Shown here: piece after piece, positions 1 to 13,200 of the stretch
Layout: every line of letters begins with the position of its first letter
How positions within the stretch are numbered: the first letter of the stretch is position 1
Assembly: GCA_032622095.1 (NCBI GenBank)
Contig: CP136066.1
Location: 106,785,319 to 106,849,318 of the forward strand
Origin: Siphonodentalium dalli
Taxonomy: Eukaryota; Mollusca; Scaphopoda; Gadilida; Siphonodentaliidae
DNA: 64,000 nt
Direction: 5' to 3'
Made by a program: the position numbers and the translations under genes
The notes under the pieces: generated by a model
Database searches by the model: none
What the model saw: the letters and a program-made list of their open reading frames with translations, nothing else
What the model was told of the DNA's origin: nothing

Positions 1-235
1 CCATCTCTATCCTCAATGATATATGGTAGGTAGTCTTTATATGTAGATGTAAACAGACCATCGCTATTCTCAATGATATATGGTAGGTAGTCTTTATATG
101 TAGATGTAAACAGACCATCTCTATCCTCAATGATATATGGTAGGTAGTCTTTATATATACATGTAAACAGACCATCTCTATCCTCAATGATATATGGTAG
201 GTAGTCTTTATATGTAGATGTAAACAGACTATAAC
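1..235. repeat. 57-bp tandem repeat array (4 copies, cut by window edge)
   Basis: Four head-to-tail copies of a 57-bp unit begin at 1, 58, 115 and 172. Each contains the string tcaatgatatatggtaggta and ends in gtaaacaga. Copies differ by only a few bases (for example tatatac in place of tatgtag in copy 3). The array decays at about 229-240 and probably continues left of the window. The period of 57 is divisible by three, but I see no sustained reading frame or coding sign. Confidence 0.9.
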
Positions 236-1360
236 TATCGTCCATGTTAGATGATATCCATTCATTCATTTCTAGGGACATTCAGCTAGCAGGAATTTTT
301 CTTGGCAACAACATGAAAATGGGCCCCGTTCCCAATGGGAAATAGTCAGGTTTCTCCCTATTTATGAGGCCAAAATTCTCAATTTGCAGAAAGTCTCTTT
401 ATTTGTGAACAAAAGTCAGGTCATCCCATTCTTTTATGAATGTTTTTAAGCCCCCTTGCTCTGTTTGCATAAAATAGGAATAAACATTCTATTAAAGATA
501 CACATTAAACTCTTTGATTACTTTTGAGTTTCACAATAAAAATGCTTGTTTCTATATTCTTTATACATTCAATTATCAAGCTCCTAGCAGTGTTTATCTC
601 CCTTGATGGCCCGATAATTCAGATATTTTACCATAATTTTTTGTGAACTTCTGCAATATTAATATATATACTATGTGAACAGAATGTTGATTTCAAGATG
701 TAATTCTCAGTGAAATCTCTTATTTGCCTTGTTTGAGAATGCTAATAAGGATAGAATTCTCCCTCTTGGTATGATTTGAACGTTTTTGCAAGATTTCTGT
801 TGTAAAACCCCTTACATGCCTGTTCCTAGAAGTACAATGTTATTGCTGTTCCATATTTACAAATTCGTATGGAATGTACGTTCCATATGCATCTCATTGA
901 CATCAAATGACATACATGACATTCGCCTCGACCATGAAACCAGAACTATAAAATAAAAGCATCATCACACAGCGCTGTATGTGCCTAAATAAACCTTGTA
1001 AGCCTGTATTTTTTAATGCACGGATTCTAGGGCAGGTGACATGTATTAAACGCAGAACATTACGAGTGTTATACTGTGTTTTTACTGTCCCGGGAACGTG
1101 ATAAGAAATTCTAATTAAAATTAATAGAAGCCTTTCCAGATAATGCCCCAAAATCTATATAAAACATGCCTGGAAGAGATACACTATCTTTAAATATGTC
1201 TACAAAAGAATTCATCTTATGAGACTTGATATACCAAGAAGAAATTATACTTTAGGATAAGTGTTATTTTATAAGAGGAACGTACCGATGTTAAGGGCTT
1301 GTTCGAACATCAACTTTGGGTGAAAATCGCGACCGATTTTCAAGCTTGTTCTGAGATGAG
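236..1360. other. AT-rich non-coding stretch
   Basis: Nothing gene-like is visible. The short minus-strand open frame at 903-1151 has no recognisable motif or coding character. The stretch presumably lies in an upstream claspin intron or in intergenic DNA. Confidence 0.5.
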
Positions 1361-1735
1361 GGATATCTCAATGTGCCATGCCAATCGATACATGGCCATT
1401 ACAATAAGAAATGAGCATTTGGACATCTCAATGTGCCATGCCGATCGATACATGGCCATTACAATAAGAAATGAGCATTTGGACATCTCAATGTGCCATG
1501 CCGATCGATACATGGACATTACAATAAGAAATGAGCATTTTGACAGCTCAATGTGCCATGCCGATCGATACATGGCCATTACAATTAGAAATGAGCATTT
1601 GGACATCTCAATGTGCCATGCCGATCGATACATGACCATTACAATAAGAAATGAGCATTTGATCTGAGTTGAGGGACATCTCAATGTGCTATGCTGATCG
1701 TTACATGGCCATTACAATAAGAAATGAGCTTTTGT
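1361..1735. repeat. 60-bp minisatellite (6 copies)
   Basis: Five copies at exact 60-bp spacing run from 1361 to 1660. A 13-14 bp interruption (gatctgagttgagg) follows, then a sixth, more divergent copy. Each unit carries atctcaatgtgccatgcc and ends in aagaaatgagcattt. Because the period is a multiple of three and the unit lacks stops in one frame of each strand, both strands read as 20-residue repeats (plus: unit starting DISMCHADRYM). I see no splice context or start signal, so this is more likely a minisatellite than a gene. Confidence 0.88.
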
Positions 1736-1762
1736 TCACACTCACTGAAGCAAGCACATTTG

Positions 1763-3038
1763 TAGTCCAAGTCTTCTCGTACTAAAACCAGCTAAGATAT
1801 TGGGTTGGCTAGATGCTGGATTTTAGTCCGAGGTCGTCCCGTATGGTCTCTTATGACACGAGTTAAGCGTTAATGACCCGCTCAAATAAAACCACAATTA
1901 TATGAAATAAAATATCACAATTGCGACAATAAACGGATATTTTCCGCAGAAGACATGCTATTTGATCTGAAACCCACATCAGTTGTGAATTGAAAGCGGT
2001 AATTTAATGTGAAAAGAGACAATTACCGCACTGTTTACAAATTTTTTAAAGTATGCGAACTCAGTTGACCTCACGAGCTGTGTTCGGCATTTTCCGTTGT
2101 AAATATTCCGTAGATTTTCGACTAACCACGCAAATTACGATGAATTCTCCATTGTAATTGTAATTATGTGTGTCAATAAATAAAAAATAAATAGATTAAG
2201 TAAACATTGAAGATATAAATGTAATACATTAAATGAATTACGGGAATTATACAACCCTCTCAAAGTTTAAAACAGTGTAAACACAACGAGCATTAGAATA
2301 AATATGGCGCTACATTTCACCAACATTTGGTGGACTTCCGCGAAATTAAGATATATACTAAGCGAACAGAGCAATATACTGCTCTTGTTAAGCACACAAA
2401 AAATCAAACAAAATTTGTATAAATTTTGAACCTTATGTTTGAAAAGTCCCACTAAAACGGAAGAACTATATTTCAAAACTGTGTGATTCGGTTCTCCGAT
2501 TATTTCATCAACACAAAAGTCAAAATGCACATGGACGAAAATCACACACATGGCAAGTCAGACACAAGAGTTCTAATTTGCTCCAATTTTGACAAAAAAT
2601 TGGACTTTTCGGTTTCGGTTTTTGCCATTTTGTTCGGAAAACCCTGCGCTATATATAGAAACGGAAACTAGAATACCCAAAACAAACTCCGGATTATGCC
2701 GAAGTAATTCGGACCACTTCGGCTTTCAGTTAAAACGTAAACAAACAGAGAAAAAAAGCGATGTTTGTGGCAATCAACCGGAATATTCTATGTGTAATTT
2801 AACATTAAAGTTAGATTATTATACACCATTATGACCATAAGATGTCACTCTTTCCGATGTATATAGCATCACGTATTGATTTGCTAGGTAAATCGAGTAA
2901 AATACACAACAAATACCCGCCACAAACCTTGGGCGTAAGTCGTGTCATAAGAGACCATACAGGACGACCTCGGACTAAAATCCAGCATCTAGCCAACCCA
3001 ATATCTTAGCTGGTTTTAGTACGAGAAGACTTGGACTA
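1763..3038. mobile_element. Non-autonomous MULE-like DNA transposon, 1276 bp
   Basis: The element is bounded by near-identical terminal inverted repeats of about 99 bp (1763-1861 and 2940-3038), starting TAGTCCAAGTCTTCTC, with one mismatch in the first 98 bp. A perfect 9-bp direct repeat GCACATTTG flanks it (1754-1762 and 3039-3047). Long TIRs plus a 9-bp duplication fit the Mutator superfamily. The interior (1862-2939) has only short open frames and no transposase, so mobility must have been supplied in trans. The very similar TIRs suggest recent insertion. Confidence 0.85.
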
Positions 3039-3047
3039 GCACATTTG

Positions 3048-3715
3048 AAGCAATGAACACTGATACTGTGTCCGTGTCTCCATAAATATGATTTATATAT
3101 TTTGATCCACTACCATCTATATTGATTATCGAAGGCAAAATCAGCTTTCAAAAATTAATATGAAACCATCAATATATCTTAACAAAGGGACTCAAATTGA
3201 ATGCCTTCGATGCGGATACATGTGAAAAGTCATGAATGTTTGTAAAACAACTATCATCAAGTAAATATAAAAATTATCAACTTTGTTCTAATCATCATTA
3301 TTAATAATTCTCCAATAACAAAATTGGTCATGTCAAAACCATCGCTAAGTAAATGTTACTGTTACAGCGACATTAGTGATTAAAGTCCAACTAGTCCAAC
3401 GAAAGATTGATGTCCAATTAAAATATGAATGTTATCATTGGAAAAGGTAAAAGCAAAGTATTTAAAAAAATTAAAAAATTTAGAGTAAGATATTTTACTT
3501 ACCATTGTGATAAGCGATGTTTGTTGACAAATCACTAACATTAATTTTTACAGGGAATTCAACATACAAAATATCGTTATTGGAGAACTTATATAGTGAA
3601 TATAAGAAGAAAGTAAATTTATTTTTTCAAATTTATTTGTTGTGATGATGGATTTACAGAATTTTACAATTTATCACATATACTAACTACGAAGGAATTA
3701 TGTCCCGTTAATATC
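3048..3715. other. AT-rich non-coding stretch
   Basis: No gene, hairpin element or tandem repeat is recognised. It is probably intronic sequence 5' of the first visible claspin exon. Confidence 0.45.
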
Positions 3716-3861
3716 TTAACCCTTAAAAGCATTAAAGATCATGTGCCAGTGCATTCTCTTCTATATGCGATGCACCCTATGGGCGACTCACATATATAAG
3801 AGAATGCATTGGCACAGGGTTTTCGCAAAATTTCAGAAAGCTCCAGTCATGAAAGGGTTAG
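3716..3861 (-). mobile_element. TTAA hairpin MITE, family 1 (short copy)
   Basis: The copy starts at a TTAA (3716-3719) and ends in the family terminus catgaaagggtta. It holds one copy of the palindromic core (ccagtgcattctctt with an inverted partner ending agagaatgcattggcac). The orientation is opposite to the copies at 10242 and 14563, and the right TTAA has decayed to TTAG. Confidence 0.7.
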
Positions 3862-3983
3862 TGGTAGTTATTTGGTCATCCATCCTTCTTTTCCTGTTCC
3901 CTGTTGATTGGTGAACTTAGCCGTACCTTCTTACTGCCAATTTTAGCTTCAGAGTCTTTGATTTTCATTTATTTTCTTTTCAG

Positions 3984-4208
3984 TCAAAATGCAGTAACTC
4001 AAAGAAAAGGTATCAAACGAAAATCACCAGTCGATTTTGATGAAGATGCAAACGACTCGTATAAGTTAACTTCCGATGAGGATGATGACAAGGAAGCCAC
4101 AGAAAGGCTTTCAGAGGACGGTGATGACAATGCTGAACGAGTGGATGATTTCGATGTGGAGGATCAAAGTGAAAAACAAGAAACATTTTCTGGCTTCAAG
4201 AAAGCCGG
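3984..4208 (+). CDS. CLSPN: CLSPN exon A: acidic Ser/Asp/Glu-rich segment
   Basis: The acceptor is ttttcttttcag before 3984 and the donor gtgagt starts at 4209. The exon enters with the third base of a codon and leaves in phase 2. It encodes about 75 residues rich in D, E, K and S (for example LTSDEDDDKEATERLSEDGD), as expected for claspin's acidic stretches. The exon is assigned because its phase joins exactly to the next, clearly conserved exon. Confidence 0.8.
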
Positions 4209-7200
4209 GTGAGTTGATTTATCCATGATATTTAATAAAATGGAAATCAAACCGGCACCGTCACTTGCTAGGAATTCAAAAACAGGGCAAAAAATACACC
4301 ACAAGAATCGACACACCCTAATTTTGTCAAGAATAGCTGGGTTGATTGACATATATAATTGTCTACAACTATATATTCACTTAACACTGGAATAATTAAG
4401 GTCTATCCCCTCCCATGTTTTCTTCTACATGAATATTCTGCTATATATTAACTCTAGAATATTACCCACTCTCAACGCTAACTATTTTCATGTTTCTTGA
4501 TATCTTCCTTCTCTGATGTCCGTATATTTGCTCTAATGAGATGTACCTTATGAAGATATTATTGTGTAAGCCCATGCATGATGGGGCCATTGTGTGATAT
4601 GGGATTAACCCCACAAGAGAGTTATGCTGATTGGTTGAAACACATTAAAGAATTAACACCACAATGTTTGTCCATGGCATATTTGTCAACATCCCAAATT
4701 ATTCATCAATTTTTATAAATTTCCTATAAACTTTGATTGATTCCAATAATAACTTCATAATGCCCTCTCATAATCAGATCATGTGCCTGAAGTCTATTGC
4801 TGTCATTTTTATTGAATTGCACTGCACCTCTCATCTGTTTACCCGATGTGTTACCCACTATGCTCCTCCCTACAGATTTGGTAACTCCATAATGTGACAG
4901 ACAAAAATTTGGCACAACATTTATCTGTATGTCTGTCTGGTCATGTATCTTAGCCATGGGTTATCGGATCAATTAAATATGGTATGGCGGTTTGCTATCG
5001 GGACTGCTTCAAAAGAGGACCTTTTTTATACGCCCTTTTTGAAAAAAGGTTGTATTATGTAATCAGTCTGTCCGTCCGTCTGTCTTGATGTGTCTGTCCG
5101 TCCGTCCGTTAACATTTTTTGGTTTCCGATCGATAACTCCAATTTGGATTATTTGATCAGAACCAAGGTTGGTATGTGTATTTCCCAGCCAACGGGTTCG
5201 GAGGACTATTATAATCAGCACGTCCGTCCGTGCGTCCGTCCGAGGTTTCCGGATGATAACTTTAGTTAGTGTGAACCAAATTAAATTAAATTTGGTATGT
5301 GCGTTTACTAGCAGAAAAGACAGGTCAAGTTCGAATTCTGGTTCCATCCGCCAATTTTCACCAGAGTTATGCCCCTTTTTGTCCGCCGACCCAACGGGTT
5401 CGGAGGACTATTATAATCAGCCTGTGCATCAGTGCGTGCGTCCGTCCAAGGTTTCCGGATGATAACTTTAGTTAGTGTGAACCAAATTAAATTAAATTTG
5501 GTATGTGGGTTTACTAGCAGAAAAGACAGGTCAAGTTCGAATTCTGGTTCCGTCCGCCAATTTTCACCAGAGTTATGCCCCTTTTTCGACTATATTTGAC
5601 CGTCTGTTAACATTTTTGGTTTCCGACTGATAACTCCAGTTTGGATTATTTGATTTGAACCAAAGTTGGTATGTGTATTTCCCAGCTAAAGATACAGGCC
5701 AAGTTCGAATATGGGTTCCGTCCAATTATTTTTACATGAGTTACGGCCCTTTTTCGACTTAGAATTTGACCGTCTGTTAACATTTTTGGTTTCCGACCGA
5801 TAACTCCAGTTTCGATTATTTGATCTGAACCAAAGTTGGCATGTGTCTTTCTCCCAGCAAAACACAGGTCAAGTTCGAATTCGGGTTCCGCCATGCCAAT
5901 TTTTATGTCACCTGAATGTTTTAGCCATGCGTTGATTGTAGGATCTCAATGAAATTTGATATGGATGTTCAACATCACAAGGTTTTTGAATAAACTATTG
6001 GTGATTTTTCCGTTCTAAAGTTATTCTCTATTGATTATTTCAAATTTGGGTTCCACCATGTGGATATTTCAGCATTTGTGGTCCAACCACATAGGTAACC
6101 TTGAGTATAGTATATATTAAATTTTATTTATTTTCAGGAAAATGAGGCAAGATTTTGTTGATGAGGAAGCCGAGCTCTCAGGTATGTATTCTTCCCTTAA
6201 ACTTGACTCAGCTACACCTCTGTACTTCATTGCCAAATGTTAAGGATACTCTACTGATAATTGTATCAAGTCAGCTTAACACATTTGAAACAATGGTCTA
6301 ATTGCTCTGCTTTAACAAAAATTTCAGCTGGTGTTATTTAATTGACGTATGTACTTTATTTCCAAAGAACACCAGTTGTTTTTCAAATTCAATATTAACA
6401 TGAATCGCCAAGATCGCATTCGTAATATAAATTTGACTGACAAAATACTGACTCTGCCCAGAACAAAGAAGCAAACTTAGCCTGGCCTACAAGCAATATC
6501 AAGCATTGTCAGTAAGTATTAATTATGGGGTTTTGCCTTGAATATATTCATGCAAACAGTGATAATACAGTCAGTTTCGCTTTATTGCATATCGTCAATG
6601 CATGGCTTTTCTTATGTAATTAACCGAATATATATATTTGAATATATATTTGATACAGGGAGTGAATGTGGAAGCGATGAGGATTTTGATTTGGCTCTTG
6701 AGGACGATATACTGGAAGAAGAACTCGGCGATCATGATGTCAAGATGAGCGAAGATCAACTCAGAGATCAAGTTGGCAGGGTTCACCTGTGAGTTACTCT
6801 TTAGAATATTAAGATGGGTGTTGGGGGAATGCAGGCATGCTCTGCTGTATGTTCACCATCATGAGGGACCATGTACAATCAATTCGCCATTTTGAAAATG
6901 GAGAAATTCCCCAGCCAACAAGATAAGAGAATTGTGGCTGCTATCCAACTTTTTGGCAACTAATCACTGACTGAAATAACCTGAAAACTCAACACTGATT
7001 TTATGAACATAGATATCTTGTTGCTAAAATGTTTGTGTATCCATATTTATTGTTGTTTTGCAAAATGTAGCACACATACATTGTTTACAGTCAATCAATT
7101 GTAAAGCAGGTGTTTCCTGTTGTAAATGATTAAGTCACGGCACAAACTTAAAATAGCCAGGCGTTATTTTGCCCAGGGACATAATAATGGCGGATGTATT

Positions 7201-10200
7201 GTACTGGTGTCTCATGGTGGCGTGCAGAGTTTAGATTTGTAGCCTCATAGAACCAGTGTCTAGTTTCGCAGGAATGGAACATCATCAGCAATCAAAATTA
7301 AGCCTGAATTTTTTATTATAATATGCCTGGCCAATTTCGACCAACACTGAGTCACTTTCTCTGTCTAACTCTGCTAAAGAACTGGAGAAACACCCTGAAG
7401 AAATCCACCAGATTATGATCTTGAAGCCTGGGAGTCATGTTGATGATCGAACGTACGAGACGGTATTAATGAAGAAAGAAAACCAGTTGTCTTTCTTGAA
7501 ACACAACAACTTGAAGTCTGCATCTTCCGCAATGGAACCCCAACAGATGCTAGGGAAAGTGCCAGTTCATTCAAACGACTGAATATTTGCTAATAACAAC
7601 AGATCATACCCTATTTTAAGCTCATGTTCTGAATGTCGATGTTTTTTTTTGTTTTATTATGCCCGACCACTGAAGATGGTTTGGGGTTTATATTCGAGGG
7701 CTCCGGCCATCTGTCCATCGCGGTAGCCATCTGTCCATCACATGAACATATCACTTTGTAACACAGATGTTAATTATCAGATTCTGTTGTCCTTTGGCAT
7801 GGTGATAGCACAGTATGGGGGAAGGATGCTACTGGATTCGTCTATTCATTTTTACCAGAGTTACGGATCCCTGGTTTGACTTGGAATTATTTTTTATTTT
7901 GTGTTTGAAAGAACATTTCAGCTTGTAACTTGAACAAGGATCATCAGATTCAGGGTGCTTTGGTATGGTGATAGCACAGTTCGGGGCAAAGGATACCGAC
8001 TTACTACAGGTTTCAGCCATTCAATTTTGCCAGAGTTATGGCCCTTGTTTGACTAGCTGCTGCAAATTTGTGTATTTTGACTCTTGACGAAGATTTCATC
8101 TTGTAACTCCAGCATGGATCATCTAATACTGTTAGGCTTTGGTATGGTGATAGCCCATGATTATATAAAAGATACCCACATACTATGGGTTTCTTCCATT
8201 TATTTTACCAGAGTTATGGCCCTTGTTTGACTTGCAGATTTGTGAACTTTGTTTTCATATGAACATTTCAGCTTGTAACTTTGGCATTGATCATCGGATT
8301 TGGGGGTATTGATAGCCCAGTTTTTGGGGAAAGAATACCCACTTACTACGGGGTTTGTCCATTCATTGTTACCAGTTATGGCCCTTGTTGAATTTTCACT
8401 CTGTACATACATTATGCATTGTAACTTCAATAGCAGACTTGAATGTTATTTGCAATGCCAATAGACCAGGACTGATTGAAGGATACTAAGAGGTTTTGTC
8501 CATTTAATTTTGTCAGAGTTATTGCCCTTGTTGGAAGATTCTCTATCTTTGCTTCACTTAGTATTGTTACTCAAGTACCAACAGATTTTTTTGAATTTTT
8601 GGAATAGTGATAGGTCAATGTGAGCGAAAGGATACACTGGGTTTTGTCCAGTGACAGACCTTGGATTTAGAAAATAATTTGTTTTTCCATCCATACAAAT
8701 ATTTAGTATTGCCCACTCTCTAAACTGAGCATCAGGGGCAAATGCCATGCTTGGCATTGCACTTGGTAGTTATGTTTTCATATTCTGGTAGATATTTTAT
8801 GACGAAGATATTACTGTCCCTGTTGACCAGGCTTTACATGCCCAAGTCCTGTAAACAGCCTGTGTGTGACATTGCTGGACCTTCTTATAAGTCCCATGAA
8901 GCCTAATAGTAATGGAAATAAGCACAAATGGGCAAACGTCTTTAAGTCCTTCCATGACAGGAGCTTCCTAAAATTTTATGAAAACCATGTGCCAATGCAT
9001 TCTCTTATATATGCGAGTCTCCCATAGGGAGCCTTGCATATATAAGAGAATGCATTGGCCTAACTATATTTACCTTGACCTTGTAAGCCAGTGCACTGGC
9101 TCCTGTCATGGAATGGTTAAACACTTATGATTTGAATGCAAACTTAATTGGTTTAAACAATATTTAATTTGAACTAATACAGAACATAATTACATACAAT
9201 AAATACAAAACATATAAAAAAAATTAGTGTTCAAAAGAGGATTGGGCAACAAGCTTGGGGGCTTTTGTTAAGTCCTAAACTTAATTGACAGTCTAGTTCT
9301 TGGAATCTTATCATTTGCTGAATTGTGATTATTACATGTTGTGATCTCACTGAACTTTTTTATTTTTGATTATTGTGCCTGATAAACTGATACATGTACA
9401 GAAGTAAATATGCAATAGTACCATAATTCAAGTATCTACATATCCAGATATCTGGATAACTATGATATATTTTCTTGTTCACAAACTGACCTGATAATTC
9501 TAAATTTAAGGAAACAGACGATCGACGACGACAAGCGAGAGCTCCTGCTACTACAAGAGAAATATCTTATGGACGGTGATCTTCATTCGGACGGCAATGG
9601 AAGAATGAGGACCTTTAAGTGGAAAGATATGGGTAAGCTTAGTCCAGGGTCCGCGCTGAACCGAAATTTACTTTTGCCAAATTTGTTTAGAATTTGTTTA
9701 AAATATTATCACTAGTAGTATCATTTTCTGCTACCTTGATTGAGTCTTATATTCTGACACACGCGGTTTGATATCGATAGAAAAGCAGTTAGTTAATTAT
9801 TATACTCTCATCTCTATTGTGGTTTATCATACAGCAATAAACCAATCACCGAACAATACAATGGTAGAAGCGTTGCTTCATCAGAAGGGAACATCACAAG
9901 AGGATTAGCTATGTAAACACCACCATCACACTAAATACGGGTAATCCCTCCACCCATCGATACTAATGCTATCAGATTAACTGCATCTTAATGGAGGTGT
10001 TAACTTTTCCGAAACCATATAAAACACTATTAATATAATTCCATTGTAATAATTTCCTTAAATGAATGGTATTGATTGACCGATATTTTTCAACTTTAGT
10101 GAGGAATTAAACAGTGACTTGCCAAAACTTTGCCAAATGAATTTTTTTTTTGCCAAATGTGAATTATTTTTGCCATTGGCAAATTTGGCAAGTGGCAGCG

Positions 10201-13200
10201 CGAACCCTGGCTTAGTCTCTGACGTCATTACATGATATCGTTTAACCCTTCCATGACTGGAGCTTCCTGAAATTATGCGAAAACCCTGTGCCAATGCATT
10301 ATCTTATATATGCGAGTCTCCCATAGGGATCCTCGCATATATAAGAGAATACATTGGCCTAACATTATTTAACTTGACTTTGTAAGCCAGTGCATTCTCT
10401 TATATATGCGAGGCTCCCTATGGGAGACTCGCATATATAAGATAATACACTGGCACAGGATCTTTAATGCTTCACCAACGCAGCTCCCGTCATGAAAGGG
10501 GTTTAATCCTTTCTTTACTAAATAGATTCCAAGTTATAAAAGTATACATTGGAATAGTTGCAGATGACAGTATGACAAAAAAATAATACAAATGCTGAAA
10601 GATTCCGGTTCATTTGTGGGAATTTCACATTTGCATTAGTATCCCCCCTCCCACCAAAAAATAAAACGGATAAACATCTTGTGTTACACATGTTCCACAT
10701 AAATAGGTTTAAAAAAGATAGAATAAAACAAATCTTGTAGTGTTCTAAAAATAATAACAATTCATGTCCCAGTTCATAGAAACAAATTTGGAAAAAACAT
10801 TTCTTATGACAATTAAATGTTTAAGTATTAACTACTTATCAAACTGTACTTGCTTAGAAGGTCAAGGTAAATATTGTTAGGCCAATGTATTCTCTTATAT
10901 ATGGGAGGCTCCTTATGGGAAGCTCACATATATTGGCACAGTGTTTTCGCAAAATTTTAGCAAGCTCAGGTCATGGAAGGGTTAATATCTTAATTCTATC
11001 CCTTCATGCTTCACCTGACTAAATCCAAGAGTTTCTTGGGTATATTTTTGATGACTTGCATGACCATGGAGGTAATTGATTTGAACATGATTTTTGCCGT
11101 TGATCAATGTTTCTGGAGGATATGGGGAATATGTCTTTCAGTACCCTCTATGTTACATGTTTTAGGTGTCATCCTACCTTGTAAAACATAAGTGTGGTAT
11201 AATGTATATTTCTCGCACTGTTTAAAAGTTGAGTGAAGATATATAAACCCAAGGAAGTTAATGCTCATGTCAACCTTGAATCGATGCGATATATTGCAGC
11301 TGTTTTTGTGCAACAGCTTTAACCCTTTGAGTGCCAGGTCGATTTTTGTATCAACCCATATACCCTGTGCCAATGCATTCTCTTGTATATGCGAGTCGAC
11401 CATAGGTCGCCTCGCATATATAAGAGAATGCATTGGCCTAACAATTTTTTTGTTTTTTTTAAATTTTAATAATTTATTCTTATATTCTTTAACAGACTTA
11501 TTTTGTAGGTTTAGGGCCGATGAGATCGGCCCCTGGCACTCAAAGGGTTAATTGCTAACACTCAGCGAAATATTATTTGCACTGATATGCGAGTCAAACT
11601 GAAGTGATTGTAAGTGGCCTTGATTCGCTGGCTGATTAGATAGGTGCACGTTAATAAATGTTTCAACTGTTAGGTCCAAGAAAGGGATAAGCTTTAAAGA
11701 TAAGCTAAGCATCATCTACTCATGGTAGACAATACTACCAGGAATTTATAGCCTTAATTTTGATCTGAGCAATTACATTCCTGATAACACATAGACAATG
11801 GAAATGCCCTACTGAAAATGTCCTGTACATTTCACATAATTTATTACCCCTTGGGATAGTCAGACACAAGTCTTATACATAATTTATTGTGTAATTACGC
11901 TTATTGTGTAATTGTATTTTTTTTAAATAGATTGTTTGAATCCTGCATATATATGTGAAACATAGATCTGAATAAAAATATTAAAACAAAAAAAAAGTTA
12001 ATAAATGTTAACAGTACTTCATCTTGTTATTAACCAATCTTTTTATTCTTGAGTGCAATGTGGTAGATGCAATTTATTTATGCCTTTTGTGTATGTTTTA
12101 GGTGGAAGTTGATCATATGATAATGTCTATTGTATTAGTGATGATTTAACTTTTTCTTCGTTTTATCCTGCAGATGGCAATTCGCAACAGGACATGTTTA
12201 ATAATGATTCTGATAATGAGCTTGAAGTTGATGAAGGTGAAAACGAAATGAAGTGGAGGTTGGAGCGGTATCAACGTGAGAAATTTTTAGAAGAGCAGGT
12301 ACATACGTAATAGTTTATTATTCATGAAAGAATTATAGGCATGTCGACTGTTAAAATTTATATTGGAGGATATAAAGGTTAACCCATTCTATACTGAATA
12401 CCCATTGACGAATAGTTATCCCTTAGGAAATGTTCAGATAATAAGTTCAACAAATGATTATGAACTTAGTATCTGAACATTTCCCTCCAATAAATATGAC
12501 TTGTATTATCTGTCTTATTTTTCGTGAAAACGCCTCAAATAAATAACAGACCATTCCAACGTATACTTTTATTACTGAGAATCCATTTACTATATAGAAA
12601 GGTTTAAAAATATAATTAAACCCTCTCTTTCTCACTGATTTAAAAAAAAAACATTGTGAAACAAAACAATTCTTCTGGTGTAAAGCCATTACAATAAATA
12701 GCTGTGTTCTTAGCAAGCCTGTAAATAGTGTGTCTGACATGTGCAGAATCCTCATTCTGCTTAGGCACTGTCTTCCTGGGAAATATCTATAGTCTCAAAT
12801 TAACATAGTTTTTAGTTACTTTTTACCTTCTGTTCAGTTTCGATACCCCCTAATTTGTAGAAGATAAAGTGCATAATCGAGTTGACAAATGGGTGAACAT
12901 CGCCAAATTCAACTGGGAAGCTTCAATCTGATCCTAGGTCTCCCATAGCAGTTGAGGCCTAAGCAGAATAAGGTTCCCATAGGGTGAATTTGGTGATGCT
13001 ACCCTCCTGATGTGTGGGATAGCATCACTAAATCCCCCCTCTGGGGACCTCATTCTGCAAATGTCAGACTCACTATTTACAGACTTGGTTCTCAGGCAAT
13101 TGCATATGGGAAATTGGCATCTTTTTATTATTTTTTTTTTTCCAAGAATACTAGAAATGAATGTGTGTATGGGGTAATTTTATGGTAAAAATTCTACAAG

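Noticed and set aside
1299-1667. 122-codon plus-strand frame with 20-residue repeats
   Set aside because: Explained by the 60-bp minisatellite. The opposite strand is equally open, and there is no splice or start context.
3904-3983. Start codon at 3904 for the first claspin frame
   Set aside because: The residues before 3984 are a translated polypyrimidine tract and splice acceptor. The frame enters by splicing.
5063-5894. Minus-strand and plus-strand frames in the gtccgtccg repeat
   Set aside because: They repeat with the DNA unit and shift frame between units, so they are repeat artefacts.
10242-10506. Paired palindromes as a CRISPR-like or regulatory RNA array
   Set aside because: TTAA boundaries, inverted termini and dispersed copies identify them as MITEs. 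There are no regular spacers and no cas genes.
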